Shown: positions 26,128 through 40,500, counted from the stretch's first letter. The stretch is 64,000 nt of DNA from Wuchereria bancrofti (GCA_005281725.1 SSBO01000009.1:6448303-6512302); one strand, 5' to 3'. Program-made: numbers and translations. The notes: generated from the letters alone by a model not told the origin.

Positions 26128-28145
26128 CAATGATATCAGAGTGGTGGCAATCTTCTACTACCATTCATTCTTTCATTTCCAGAAATCTTTTCTGAGACTA
26201 AATAACGACAAACGATAAAATTATCGTCATTTATCGATCTCGCCTCACTTTGCTACACTTTTTCTCTTCTATTCAACTTTATTCCATGGTTGTGCAAGAA
26301 GCATGGATTAATTCTCTTCCATAATTTTTCGAAAAGTTAAGATAAAATCTATCAGTGTAAGAAGACTAGTTGACTTATGGATAAAAGCAGAAGAGAATTC
26401 TATTCTGTTGTCTACTAACAGTAAGAATGTATTCATATAATTTTTGAATATCATTAGAAATTCATTGTGAATGGGAATTCTAAGAATTGAAATTTGCATT
26501 CGAGTGAACTTTTGCATTTACTTATGATAGTTAATGGTTCGAAATTAGGGTGCAATAAAGGAAAATTCCTCTAAGTACCACAAATATTTCAGTATTTCTT
26601 GCACTTTTAGGACGATCGTGTATCGCACACTGACACCATCATGGTGTGACGTTTAATGAGCAAAATAACTAAATTTGTAAAAGTAGTCCTGTGAAAAATT
26701 GTAGAAGTAGCTTAAGACTAGAATATAGAAGTGCTTATACCAGGCTTACCAAATATTTTAACTCTTTAGGGCTTTTCAATTTTCATAATATATATTACAA
26801 CTTGCAAATTTAGCTTTGCACAAATTGAACATTCCATAATTAAACTTTTTTCTCGTAGTTTCATTTCTTTTTCTCGTAAAAATGTGTATTGAGAGAAACC
26901 ACTTGTATTAATGAATCTATAGCTAATTAACACAAAGTTTCAAACATGAGCAATCGGCTGAAGACTTTCTCATTATCTCATAATTGTGCAAGGCAATAGC
27001 TTATCTATTAGCTATATCCCAAAATGTTGATCACTTCTCTGAGTATTATCAATTCGAATTATTTTGCAACAGATTTAAAATCTCCCCCGAACAGTGTGAT
27101 TTCCATTTTCATATTGATTTTCGTACAATATACATATATGTTACAGTAAATTCATTCGTTGGATATCTTACATTTGCGGTATTTTGCAATTAACGAAGTA
27201 TTAATTTGCATTCGGTAATTTTCTTCAGCTTTAAACAAAATTTTTAACCTATTGTTTTGTCTTAAGATAACTTCGAATTTATTCCGATCTTTTCCATAAA
27301 TTCTGAAATAATTCTGCAAACCTTTAAAGATCCTTATGTGCTTTTGCATTTTCCAATAATATTTTTGAAGAATGAAATTTACGCAAAATCCAAAATAAAG
27401 AAACAATTACGTGGCAGTTGAATGATTTATGTAAACTTAAATGCTATTTGGGACTACCGTAAAATGACTTTCATCTGTGATTCTTGAATATATCATAATG
27501 TAATTCTTTCTAAGCCTCGCTGGATTCTTTTTTTTTCCAGATCTGTCCCGGAAAAAATATCGCAATTTGTTTTAAAATATGTCAACTCATAACAAACTTG
27601 ATAAAGGTATTTGATTCCTGAAGTTAAAAATGAAAATGTTAAGGCAGGGAAGTCATTGAAATATTTTTGATATCTCTGTTCAAATTTTTCAGTAATTTCT
27701 GTTACTTTCAAATTCAAATGAAGCGCTCGTGATGTCGAATCGCTATTGTCTATGAAGTTTTAGATGAAACAAATCATCTGAGAAGAATTATCAAACACCT
27801 TTGGCAATTAATAACATTCAAATTTATTGCAAAGACAGTTATCCATAAATTTAAAATTATTTTCAAATTTTTGAGTCATTATTATTGTGCAATTCTTGAT
27901 GAAACAAAGAGAAAGTGTATTTAAAGGACAGTGCAAATTTGCATGCCACAATAGATGCGGTATGCAAATTTCTTAATTAACAATATGCGCAATGTTATAA
28001 TACTAAATTTTTATAATTCAAATTTTTAGATTTGATAGCAATATGATAATGATGTTTACTAGTCATTCATAAAAGAATAATTATTAAACGTTTAAAACTA
28101 TTGTTATTCGTCATATCAATTTATGCAAGCAGAAATAATCAAGCG
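26128..28145. other. Intergenic between cal-1 and the phosphatase gene
   Basis: AT-rich, with no recognisable exon on either strand. It should hold the cal-1 3' UTR and the phosphatase promoter. Short minus-strand ORFs at 27152-27406 and 27493-27717 lack any splice or family support. Confidence 0.55.
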
Positions 28146-30764
28146 ATGAGTTTTGATGTTGACAATCTCATTGATCGCCTTCTGTCAGTTGGATTAAGTG
28201 GTGGTGTCGCACTTACCAAATGCGTTCCTGAACAAGAAATTAGTTTGTTTTAAGTTGCAAAAATCCATCATTTTCTTAAAAATTAGTGCAATCAAAAATT
28301 AAAGATAAAAATTAAAAGTTACCAAAAAAATTAAGTATAAAATTTGGGAAAGATTCTTTATTTGAAAATAACAATAAAGTTCGCAATAAAAGGTTACTGC
28401 TACTTGCCCTAAATAACTCTGCACATAATTATTTTATGAATGTATTTAACTTAACTTATACAGAATTAAAGCAACTTGTTCCTTCGCTAATAATTTTTTC
28501 CTTACTTAGTTCCAGTCTGATCCTGCAAATCTGATATATGTTTTATTTTTTTGAACATGAAAATACTATTTATCAATCTAAGGTGCGCTTCTTTTAGTAT
28601 CATTACTTGGTACTGCCCGACAAATCTTTCTTTCTCAACCACCTTTGATCGAAATCGAACCACCTGTTAAAGTGATTTTGCTTCTTGACAAATTATAACT
28701 GATTATTTTGATAATTATAAAGATCCAAGTATAAGTTATAGGCTAGTAAAGCAAGCATTCATTTCACTACCACGTACCGTTTGATAAATTTGCCAATAAA
28801 AAATTTGTTTTTATAGTATTTGCATATAAATGCACGCTATCATTTTATTTTGCGGCTTTTTCATCGCATTTCTTTCTTTTTCTTTCTTACTAATTGTATA
28901 ATTCAAAAATTTTTTTTTAGTAGAATAATTCAAATATTTTTCAAGGTATGTGGGGATTTACACGGACAATATGCTGACTTACTTCGCCTGTACAATCGTT
29001 GTGGCTTTCCACCTGATGCTAATTATATTTTTCTCGGTGATTATGTTGACAGGTGACAATCATATCTTGAATTAATTATACTGTATTCTTCATTATAACT
29101 TTACTTGGATATGTTAACGAAACATGAAGACGACTTAGACTGCGCTAACTATTAAGTCCTGACTATTAGATGAATGGAAGAACTTCTTGAAAAAAAAAAA
29201 AAGCTTTTTTTAGAAAACTTTAAGCTATCATATAAGCTACTTCGCGTTATGTAGTTGGTATCCTGAATAGATACCTAACCTTTTCAGATTTTCTGAGCCA
29301 TTACTTAATCTTTTTATCTCATATAATACAAATTTTCAAAATTCAAAATGATATGTGAGCATCGGATCTTTATCAGAATCAAATGCACAACAACTAAGAT
29401 GAATAGAAAAATGAAATGAGTTGCAGAGGTAAACAAAGCTTAGAAACGATCTGCTTGCAATTCTGCTATAAAACGAAATATCCGGAAAATTTTTTCTTGT
29501 TGCGTGGAAATCATGAATGCGCTGCAATTAATCGCGCTTACGGATTTTATGATGAATGCAATCGACGTTATAGTATACGCTTATGGCAAATGTTTCAAGT
29601 GCTCTAATTAATCAGCAAATAATTATTAGCAAGATTCCTGCTAGTGGTTATCTTTGCTCATCTAAAATTAATTGGTAATTTTAGGATGTTTTCAACTGCT
29701 TACCATTTTGCGGTTTGATAGCAGGGAAAATATTTTGCATGCATGGTGGTTTGTCACCAAAGCTGAACAATTGGGATCAGGTTAATTAACTGTTATCATT
29801 TAACGACATTTCAACATTACCAGGTGTTTTTGTCTAATAAATATGACCAACTTAATCAATATTCAACTTATAAGCTTTTTCTGATCTTGAAAAACAACTT
29901 TTTAAAGATTTTTCTCTTTGAAAATTATGATGATTTTACAGTTACTGCACATCGAAAGGCCCATAGATCCACCGAATCCTTCAATTCATATCGATTTGCT
30001 TTGGGCAGATCCTGATAAATGGGTCCGTGGCTGGCAGCAGAATACACGTGGCGTATCTTACGTTTTCGGGGCTGACGTAGTGAATGCGTTCTGTCAGGAT
30101 ATGAATATTGATCTTGTCGCTAGGTTCCATTCAATTTTAATTTATAAATCATAAATTGAGAATACATAAAGCATGGATTTTGTTGCTTTAAAATAACCTA
30201 ATTGACTAACGATCTCATATTCAGTAATACGAAGTATTGTGCCAAAAAAGGCATTCAATCATAATTCGAAATGATTAAGCTAGGAAATTCCAATTGGCTA
30301 AAACTCGAGTAGAAATATATATTACTAAAGCGCAGCAGTTTGACTTCAATTTTCATGAGTTTTGATTTCTGAATTCCAATTTCTGCTACAGTAATAGTGT
30401 TATTTTGACATTTTGAATCATTCTTTTCACCAAATAATGAAGAAATGATGAAAACCATTCAATTCGAATGAAAATCACTCATTTCAGAGTGTAAGTTGTG
30501 ATAATCAATTCGAAGAGAACGAAAAAAATAAATTACATAATTTAATTCTTTCGATACTTAGAAAAATTCTTTAGAGCACATCAGGTGGTTCAAGATGGCT
30601 ATGAATTTTTTGCAAATCGTAAATTGGTGACTATCTTTTCCGCTCCGCATTACTGCGGCGAATTTGATAATGCTGCAGCGATAATGACTGTGGATGATCA
30701 ATTGTTGTGTTCATTTGATGTACTTCGTTCCACCAGTAATCCAATTCGTGTTTCGCAGTCTTAA
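28146..30764 (+). CDS. PP1-type serine/threonine protein phosphatase catalytic subunit, nematode-divergent
   Basis: Exons 28146-28242, 28598-28671, 28946-29052, 29427-29598, 29685-29780, 29942-30123 and 30575-30764 encode 305 aa in one frame. The metallophosphatase signature is complete: GDLHG (about 60-64), GDYVDRG (88-94), RGNHE (119-123), HGGLSP (170-175), the second metal-binding histidine in [10 protein letters not shown] (about 245) and [11 protein letters not shown] near the end. The length and order match PP1 (about 330 aa) rather than PP2A or calcineurin. Differences from PP1 are a short start ([20 protein letters not shown]), several changed core residues ([20 protein letters not shown]) and an abrupt end (NPIRVSQS) that lacks the usual C-terminal RPITPPR-type tail regulated by Cdk in PP1. 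Such divergent PP1 copies are common in nematodes, often germline or sperm expressed; that role is inference. Confidence 0.92.
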
Positions 30765-32558
30765 TTGATCTAAATTTCAGTTCATGTTCGTTTTAATTCT
30801 GAGAAAAAAGTGTATATTTAAATTATTTTTAGTTAATTTCTTGCAGATAACAGACGTTCACTGAAAAAAAGTATTTGTTTCACAAAAACAAGTAAAATGT
30901 TTACAAGAGACAGTTCAATCGTTTAACATAGAACTGAAGCCAAATAAATACGATTTTTTTCTAACTACAATACGCCTAAACTATTGCGCTAGGCTGATTC
31001 CAATAATCTTAACTACTGCTAAACTTTCCTATTTTCAGTATAAGCAAGTAAAATTTTTGAAAATATTGACGTATGCCTCTTTCAATTTCCTATGACATAT
31101 TCGTCAGAAACAGATAATTAATCTCTTATTTACTTGTTAGAAAGTTTCCCTAAAAAATAAAGTCTTGAAAGATATGGATCGAAAAAATTTGACGAAACCG
31201 TATTAATGGTTTGATAAACAGGATGACCTGATTTGCTATAAATTTGTTAATATTAATTCTTAAATTCAAAATTAGTATCGATGTAATTTTGAGTCTTCTC
31301 TTATCAATTTTACGACTGAAATATTTTCATCGCTAAAATTGAGGAAGTGAATACAACTCAATAAATATCTTCATTGGTATATGAAAAATTAAAATAATGA
31401 AAAATTTAAGTAATCTAACTTATTGTTATGAAGTTTTGGAAGCAAAAAAAGAATGTTGAAATGCTTCAGTTTCAGGAACCTGATTTTAAATCATTCTTAC
31501 ATCTTTTTTTAAAACTTGACTTTTAGGAATCTGACTTTGTTACATTTACAGACTTTTAACCATTGCCAATGTTATAGATATCTTTACGTTTCTATTTCAC
31601 AAAGTCTCTTTTCTACTGAGAGTTTTAGGAATCATTATTTTAATAAATTTTCAATAAATGGCTATTGTTGAGTTAATACTTATTTACTAATAAAAAGCAC
31701 TGAAAAATTATTAACAATTAATCAAGATAAATTCAATTTGTAATTTGGATCAATTAAAGTGAATTGTTCTCTACAGTTCAACTTTTTCTCACGACATGTA
31801 TACGTATTTGATTATAATCAGAACACACGTGCTGTTGATGAATTGGTGTGAAAGCTGTTGAAAAAATTAAAATTTATTCATTTCTTAACGAATTACGCAA
31901 AGTATGTTTCTCTTTTAAATTTATTCATTAACCCAAATATTTGATTTCTACTTTAACTTATCGCATTGCTACAAATATTTGATTTTAGGACTTCTGTTAT
32001 TTTATTCGTCAGTGCTTTCAGATTTTATGAAATAAATTCTGCAATTCTTTTGTGCAGTATTCATATCTGAATCACTGGTTTTCTATACTTTTCCAATTTA
32101 TTCGAAAAAGGAATTTTATAAATTTGTTGCACATTAACTCTTTTTCAAAATACGAGAAAAAAATGTGGAAACATTCAAGGATGACGAAATTAGAGTTCTT
32201 TTACAGAGAGTCCGAAGGAAAGAGGAGAAGAATGTAAGTCTAATAAAGTTTTATCGAGTTATTGCTGAGAGTTCATGTAATATTCCAGAATTTCCAGGAA
32301 AAAGCATTCCAATTTTTTTTCGGAGTGAAAAGAGGCAAAAGAAACAGTTGTCGTTGTTGAAATCTATTCCGATCTGAATCTTTCTTCCGCTTCATTTTTA
32401 GATCCTTCACAAATCACAGAAATTCCATGAAGATTTTATGGAGTTCATTAATAATTTTCAGTGAAAAAGCAAATTACATTTGATTTGTTGACTTTTTTTA
32501 GAATGCAAACTTTTCAGCTTGCTTTCAGAATTTGTTTCACCGTTTGAAGACTTCCAAA
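30765..32558. other. Intergenic, with one possible orphan exon near 32.17-32.23 kb
   Basis: Mostly AT-rich non-coding sequence with an AATAAA near 30942 that could end the phosphatase transcript. A plus-strand segment before a canonical donor (AAGAAT|GTAAGT at 32232-32237) can be read as FKDDEIRVLLQRVRRKEEKN, which has a coding-like composition, but I cannot connect it to other exons. Confidence 0.45.
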
Positions 32559-33416
32559 TCACTTGCCAGGCCTGAAACCATCAGCGCGTCCTATTGCAAT
32601 ATTTTTTTTTGCCATCACATCCAAGATAGGGAGCGGTAATGGTTGATACTGAAAATGAAATTTAAATAAATAAGGAAATTGAAAAATATTTTTCGTGTTT
32701 CGTCTAATAAAATTTGTAAACACAGATAAAATGAAAGTCTTGTTTATTCAATGCTAATTAGAAATGTGTATAATATGATAGCAGCTGTCGGTATTCCGAA
32801 AATATCGAGCAAAAAGGCTTTCCGACTATTTTTAAGAACAAATTTTAGCGACTAATAGGATTCATAAAAGGTTATTTCGTCAAAACCTTATTTCGCAAAA
32901 TCTTATTTATATTGTAGTTCTGAATCCCTTCTGCATACGTTAACTACCGCTATTATGAAATTAATGATGAGCTACACTGCTAAATATCTGCTGCAAAAAA
33001 TAAGCTACCCTGGAGTGAGAATAATTTTTGACAAAGGCTATTTTAGAGATGTGATATATATTACAAAGAAGCTTAGCAGGTAATATAAGAAATCATAATA
33101 GATATAAATGAAGAACAAATTGAAGACATTTTAAAATTGAATTTGATACCGGAAATCGAAACAGCAAGTATACTTAACAAAGTTAATTGATAAAAATGAA
33201 ATATAACATCCAGAATTTTATTTCATAATCCACATGATAAAAATAAAATTTCCAAGAAAAAAACCCAACCATTGATGATTTCGGCTGATCGAAATCAAGC
33301 GATTTCAAGTAATTAGCAAACGGTTCATAGTTCGTTTCTTGAAAAATTGGTAGTCCTTGAGCAAATTTTACAAATGTTGCTAATAATAGCACCAATGTAT
33401 AAGATACATCTACCAT
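32559..33416 (-). CDS. nlp-46: Neuropeptide precursor, NLP-46 type (NIAIGRADGFRPG-amide)
   Basis: Two exons, 33270-33416 and 32559-32648 (minus), joined in phase 0, give a 78-aa prepropeptide. The start is the ATG at 33416; an in-frame GTG three codons upstream is not used. Residues 1-21 (MVDVSYTLVLLLATFVKFAQG) form a clear signal peptide, with cleavage likely after Gly21. A 40-residue spacer follows. The C-terminus reads MAKK, then NIAIGRADGFRPG, then Lys and stop. KK is a dibasic processing site, and the terminal Gly-Lys would be trimmed by carboxypeptidase and amidated, giving NIAIGRADGFRPG-amide. I recall C. elegans NLP-46 as NIAIGRGDGLRPG-amide, which differs at two positions. Only one peptide copy is encoded, at the extreme C-terminus. 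The donor ATG|GTTGGG and acceptor ATTTTCAG are both good. The receptor and function are not evident from the sequence. Confidence 0.88.
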
Positions 33417-36400
33417 AGTCTTCACTCAAGCTTGTGATTATCTATAAAAGTTTAGAAATTAAAACGATTTCCTAAGGAAAGTTTTGATACACAGTTCCGA
33501 TGATAACATGCCCTGTCGACCGCTCTAAAAGGAATGGAATGTCAAGAGGAAGTGTATCGTAGGTGACCAAAAATACTGACCAGAAATGCAGTGGATGTTT
33601 TCAATTAGTATCTTTATTTTTATTTCAAAAAAGACATGCGGTTGCATTAAAAAAGCGAAGAAAAGAAACTATGTGACAAGGAAATGTGATTAAGAGATAA
33701 TGAAATTGAAAAGATATTGGAGCGAGATTTAAAAGAAAATATTTCAAACATTCAAAATATCTCTTCCACCTTCTCTTTCTCTTAATTAATACTTACATAT
33801 TCATGGATATAAATTTCTATTTACATGAAATAACCACATAGGATTGCATAGCTGCTTTTTGAGAGAAAATATTTTTAGAAAAAACGATGTTTCCTTTAAT
33901 GGAAACAATTGGAATCATTTAATCTAATGGAATAATTAATATTTAAGGTTTGATCAAGTATTTACTCTCTAATAAACTATTTTGATGGGAGATAGCTATA
34001 TTAATAAAATAAAAATGTGGTAAATTTATTTTTTCTTGAAAAATCTCTTGGGAATTCCATAAAATACCATAGTGACATGAATTATGACAATATGATTTCT
34101 TATATTAAAAACTCATTTATTGTAGCGTTATCGATTACTCCGGTCGTTGTTTACTTAGTTTGATCTTTAGAAATTTCTATAATATCCCATGAGAAAATCA
34201 TGATGTTTACGGACAACGGTGTTATATAATATCTGTAAATATCTTTTAATTTGTGCAGTTTGGTTGAAATTCATCGATGAGCAATTTTTGATTAAAATGA
34301 ATCACAAACAAAAAAGTTAACGATCTTGTTCGTATCAAATTCCGTCTGTTTAAGTGGAATTTGAAGTTAGGACCACGGAGTTTTGCGATATTAAGTGAGA
34401 AGACTTAAAGTGATTAGATAAACAGCAGACAATTTTTCCCATACATATATTATATATATAAAATGAACTAAACGGCTAAACAGTTTAGCACAATGATTCT
34501 TTTTGGAAAGTAACACTTGAACGCGTCGACATACAACATCGCACTGCGACACAAAACGTTACACTAAATATTTAAGCAAGTCTGTACTGATTTATACTAC
34601 CAGACTTTTTTTCTAAGTCCAATGAAAGACTATTCGACAATTGTTAGTAAGAGTGGCAGTTGCAAGGACAGATAATCAAATTAGTTACATCATGGCTGCT
34701 ATGATTAGATTTTGTCACAGTATGTTGAGAGATCGAGGGACTTCATTCCAGCCGCATTTATTTAGCCAAGAGATTGCTTTATATTCATGTTCATAAAAAT
34801 ATATGCAATAATGTCATAGAAATATTCCAATTACCAGATGCTATGTCAATTCAACTGCTATGATGTGATAATAATTGCATTCCTTTCACTTGCTAACAAA
34901 AATATTCCAATGTTATGATCACTGCTCTGAATTCTTCGATTATTAATACTTTTGAGAGTAATGATGTGCCATACTAGGCAGAAGTTTATGTGTCGCGACA
35001 TCATTTTCTTAACTTTTTTTAAAAAATGTATGATTCACATTTAATATTTTTGATATTCTGATCACTATGAGCCGAAGAAATTTCGAATTTTCCTTTTGTA
35101 CTAGCATTTCATTATAACAGTAGTAATTTAGGCTTCCGTCAAACCATCGGAAGAATTTGAAAAGACAACTACATACTACATATAGGATGAATATATGTCA
35201 CCGCAGTAGTTGTGGAAAAAGTGATTAAACAAATTTTAACCGATGTATTACAAATTTGTTTATATGCCTAAGTTCTGTTATTGTTTTATGGATATTCGAA
35301 ATATTCCGTATAAAGTCAAATTTATGTGATCATCCGTTGGTAATTGATGTGGAGAGGTGATTACTTAACATATTTCAAATGTCAAATATCAAATGGAATA
35401 TATTTTAATATGAAATAAAGTGAAGCATTGCATGGGCTACCAAGTTTGATTAAATTCAGAAGTGAAATAGTGAAATAACAATTTTGTAATCTTACGAATG
35501 ATTAGAACTTATCGTATCTTATTCATATTAAATACCTGTCCTTGCTACTGATCATTCGACAATGTTAACTGATTAAACAATGTGATAACAATGGAAACAA
35601 CTAACATCCGGTCAAAATCGATGTAAATCATTTACTTTCACCTTTTTTAATGATTATTATTGTTGATATTAACAATTAACTGAAGGAGAAATTAAGATAT
35701 GTTTATTGAAGTAGAGATAGAGAAGCAAGAATTCTTATCAATGAGTACGTATACTTAAGACTATAGCTTCTTAGAAATTTGAAAATACAACGAAATTCAT
35801 ATAAGTTTGGATTGCTAACATCTTTTAGTGTTTGACATCGAAATGCTTCCTGAATCAGTGTATATTTATGAAAAAAATTTATGAAATGAAAAAATATTTA
35901 TGAAAGATTATAGGTCAAGAATATTCATTAAAGTGAAGTTGTCTAACAATAAGTCTGTGCTATTACATGAAAACATTTATGTGTTATTTGCATATTTTAT
36001 ATCAGCAATGTTTCTCCAACTTTTTGCCAAAATAATTGAAAACTTCCATGACCGGCATGGACTATCTTCAATCATATCATTCAATTAATTTAATGATAAT
36101 ATTAAGGAGCTGAGATATACTTAAAACCAATTCATTCAAAATAACCAAGAATTTGGAAGGCAGAACCACGAATCAAGGGAAATCAAAACTACCAATGAAT
36201 ACTTCAAAATCAAGTCAATAGAAGTGTGCAGTTGGACTTTAAAAGATTACTTTGATCTTAATTTCTCGTCCATGGTGAATACACACCTTAATTAACTGAT
36301 TCATCTTGGAAATCCGGGTAATATGCATTGCTTACGGAGTTTTGTAGCGTTGCGGAATTTCGCTGTTTCGAAAGATCAGAAAAACTTTTCAGAAACCGTT

Positions 36401-37572
36401 TATTAATAAGAGTTTCTTTTTGTATTTTAAAGCAAGCTCTAAGTTAAAAAGAAAAAGATTGGTAAGATCAATCATTCTTTCTTTCCATTCAAAGACATGA
36501 TAATACCCACAAGAAAATACAAAAAGAAGAAGAAATAAATTTAATCTGAATTAATTTGACCCACTTAATTCAATCTAATTAAAGACTAACTGACTCACCA
36601 GAAACTTAGTTAGCAACTTTGGCAAGTATAACAATTAATACCGGTGAAATTTTTAAAACGTTGATATGTAGAAAGCATGCACTTCCAGCAAAACATTCAA
36701 CGACAGTGCTGGTTTATCAATTTAAATTAAACAAATCAAATTAATTTACTTCATTTCCGCCTCCATAAGTCATTGTTCACATTTTTCTAAGCTGTGTTCC
36801 ACGTTCCATGTCCCAGCAAACTCTTATTGGTATCTTGGTAACATTTGTTCACTCCGGAAAACCGGAAAGCCTCGTATTCCTACCCTAGAGGGCCAACTGC
36901 AGTCCATATTAGAGCATTTTTACCATAATTCAATAGACAAAGCACTTGTAGGCTATTTCCCACATGTTTTCTTCTACTTCCCCTCTATCAGTTCCATACT
37001 CTTTCCTAAGCATGTATTTAACCTTTCTTGCTCTAACTTTTCCCACATCTGTGTCTCAGAAGTGTCTGCGTGTTTTATTTTCCGCAGTTTACTTTCTCAC
37101 CTTTGTTCGATCTCTTGTATGCTGAGATATCTCGATATATGACACGTGTTTTCTGTTTCTCATGAAGGACTACGTGAGATAGCAGTCTTCGTAACTACTC
37201 ACAGGATGTTTTCATTTTAAGATTTTCGTGTTCATGGCATTTTCTTTGCGGTATCTTTGGAACGTTAAAAATAGTTGGTTCTAACCAGAAACATCTGCGT
37301 TAAATTGATGAACATGATGGTTGATTCAGTCTGAAATACACTTCATCTGTTGTTTAATTAAGACAGGAAACGTTTTATGCGTATTGGTCCGTTCGGGAAT
37401 GTATTCCTATGGTTGGAAGTTGATTTTGTTTATCATATGTCGAGATGAAAGTAATTTCAGTTTGTCTTTTTCTTCGTCATGTTTATACCCATAAATTGGT
37501 TGTATAATTTGTAAATTGAAAGTTTTTCCGAAAATACAAGATGGGCATTCGAATGCATTATGTGATAGCCAT
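33417..37572. other. Long intergenic region, about 4.2 kb
   Basis: I see no supported exon. An (AT)-rich microsatellite lies near 34443-34462. Around 36780-36960 base composition is noticeably less AT-rich and includes the near-palindrome CTCCGGAAAACCGGAAAG, but it is closed by stops in all frames I tried. The 5' end of the MAP3K gene may extend slightly upstream of 37573. Confidence 0.5.
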
Positions 37573-40500
37573 ATGAGACGAAGTAGCAGTTTGCCGCAGT
37601 TTAATGCTGCTGTATTCGTTAAAGAATGCAGGTAACAGTATTCTTTCATTTTTCTTTCATCTTTCAGTTTTTTTTTTTTTTTTCAATAACACTCTTGTGG
37701 TCCCTTCATCATTTTCGCATATGCTTGATGTAGTTCAAAAGGCCCTAATGAAGTTATAAATGGATCATAGGTTTCTTGCAGTTGAGAATGTTCTTGTAAG
37801 AATTATGTCGCTTCATTAAGCGTACTTTTTAACTTAACGAATTAATTGGAGTGATTCAGAGAAACTTGAAATCTTTTTGTTCAAATATTTGTTATCCATA
37901 GGGTTCAAATCAAATTTAGCTGATTTTAACAGTATTCATCTCGTTTCAGGATATTCCGGTTAAGTAGACTGACGAATTCTGTAGTTCTATAATCTTAACG
38001 ATTCAGTCCTGAAAACGCTTTCGGTTTTCATTTTCCAGGCCTGAAGCAAACTATGAGAATCAGTCATCAAAACATGGACGGCCAATAAATGCAAAAGGAT
38101 ACGGTGGACGTTACAGTTTAAATAAGGCGAAAAATTGTGCGTTTTAACAATGTAGTTTATATCGCACAAGCCTGAGCGTTGCTAAACTTTAGTTTTATTT
38201 TTTTTTTTAAATTTTAGTTTTATTTTTTTTTTTGTTCTTTGATTTTAATGAAAGTTGTATTCTTTTCAGGTGGAAAGTATTATAATGAAAACATTCAAGA
38301 CCGTGTGAGAATGCGAAATCCATCAGTTCGTGGACAAGTGGAACGATTCCCACGCCATGAAAACTATACTGTGGTAAGCATTCAACTTCGATTGTAATGC
38401 CATGATTGACTTGTTTTAGTTTATTATTTTCTATTTTGCTTTTTAAGAATAACAGAGATTTAAGTTATTTCTAGGATTTCAGCTACATTGACTTCTTGAG
38501 AAATAGTGCATCAACCTTCCGTTCATCTTCATTATCTAGTTGAATTATTAACTCTGGTCAACGTGCGCTATTGTTGTGGTCTTTATTAAAGATTTAAGAA
38601 GTATATTTTATCATATTGTTTGAAGTATATTTTATCATATATGTCGGATTTTGCTCTATTACCATCCGATTACCATGAGGAAATAATTTACTTCCGTAAT
38701 TATTTCTAAATTCGTAAATGGATATCAAAATGTCATAATTTAGAAAAAAAAATTTTTTCCCCGCTGTTATTAATCCAAAGGTGAATGTTGATTTTAGAGA
38801 CTAAAATTAATAACTAAATTATGCTGAGAAATATGAATATCGGAAATAAAGTAGTAAATTATATGAAATTGGTATATGTTCGACTAAATGCAAGGCTTTA
38901 AACATTGCGACTGTACTGATACTACTTTTTAAAAAAATAATATGGCACGCTGTCATAAATCTTGGTCGTTGTCCTGAAAGATTGTTTTGTAGTATGATGA
39001 AGTTTATCGATGTCTGTTACCGGAGCCGAATCAACCGCTGGCTGACACTGTAATGCAGCCGTCAGCATCCATATCCACTGCTATGATGCGTTGTGAATTA
39101 GGCAGATCAGCTAATGACCGCGATCAATATCACTGCAGTTTATACCGCTTGCTCCGCGTCAGTGTTATGGCTAAATTAAATCGGTTGTGTGAGAAGACAG
39201 CACTCGGAAGTGTGCGAAAATTGTCACAACAGGTGCTTTTTTATCTATATCTATATTCATTAAATGCTTAGATAAACTGATTAACCTTTTTCTAGCGCTT
39301 ATGGTAATATATATTTCCTTTAATGCGCACCGAGAATTTAAAGAATTATTAAATCTTTAAGTTGATTTCAATTAAAGTCGTAGGTACAAATAGATTTTTA
39401 AGTACAATTTATATTAAATTGATTTGAATTATTATTATAGAGTGTCCCGAAATCTTGAAAATTGGGAAAATTAATTCATGGCTATAAATTTGTTTTGAGG
39501 TACTTCTGATTAATCGCAGAAACGAACGCTTCAAATGGAGTGATGTGTTATGGTTACAGTTGCAAGTGGTAGTTGCTGGCAGGTTAAAGTTTATTCGTTT
39601 TGGATACAAGTGACAAAATTTAAGTTGTGCTTTTTGAATAAACTATATCAATCTTTGCTTTAAGGCAAATGAAATCACCAAGTGATCAAATTAAATCAAC
39701 TCGTGAACATGATAAGTATCTGATAGCTGAACGTGAAAAACAAAAAGTGGTCTTGGAAGACATTCGAAATTTCCGTTTAAACGATAGAAATGAGGTGACA
39801 TGTTTATCACCTGCATCACCGTCTATAGAGATCTTAAGTCAAAGATCACTTAAGGAGGAATTGAATACAGTCAAGGATATGTTGGAACGTTATGAAAATT
39901 TTGTGGCACTATATCCTAATATGCATAGCATGGAGCGATCAACAAATATGGATGAATTGGTCAAAACTCGAATTCAAATTCTTTACGCCTGGTATAATAT
40001 CACGATTGATTTGTATGCCAGGATAAGAGAGGTATGTTTCCAAGTGATGAGTGATTAGGAGGCGAATGGGCACAACGGGTAATGCGTAGCGGACAGAGCT
40101 GCACATAAAAGTTTTTGATGTTAACCTTAAACCATTTGGTTGTAATACCTGATAGGAGTAATTAATTCTAAATTTATGAGGTAAGTAATTATAGGTTGGT
40201 GTGATTCTGGGTATGTACCAAGATCGTAATTCTACTGGTCGCATTTCACTTTCTCCGAATGTTGCACCTAAGGATAGCGCTATCAGCGACTACTTGATTG
40301 CAGGACTTTCGTGGGCATCATTAGATAGTCCTATGGTTGTAAATGAATCCCCCGCATCATCACAAAATGTCTGTTTTTCTTTTATGAAGTGAAGTTATTT
40401 TTGTCACATATTGAAAAACTTTAATGTATACTCATAAAGTGATGATTACTGCATAATTGGCCATTTTGTCGAAAGAAGCCAACGAAATTTTCCGAATTTT

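Noticed and set aside
36780..36960. Less AT-rich patch with near-palindrome CTCCGGAAAACCGGAAAG
   Set aside because: No open frame, no repeat partner seen in the window, no recognised regulatory site.
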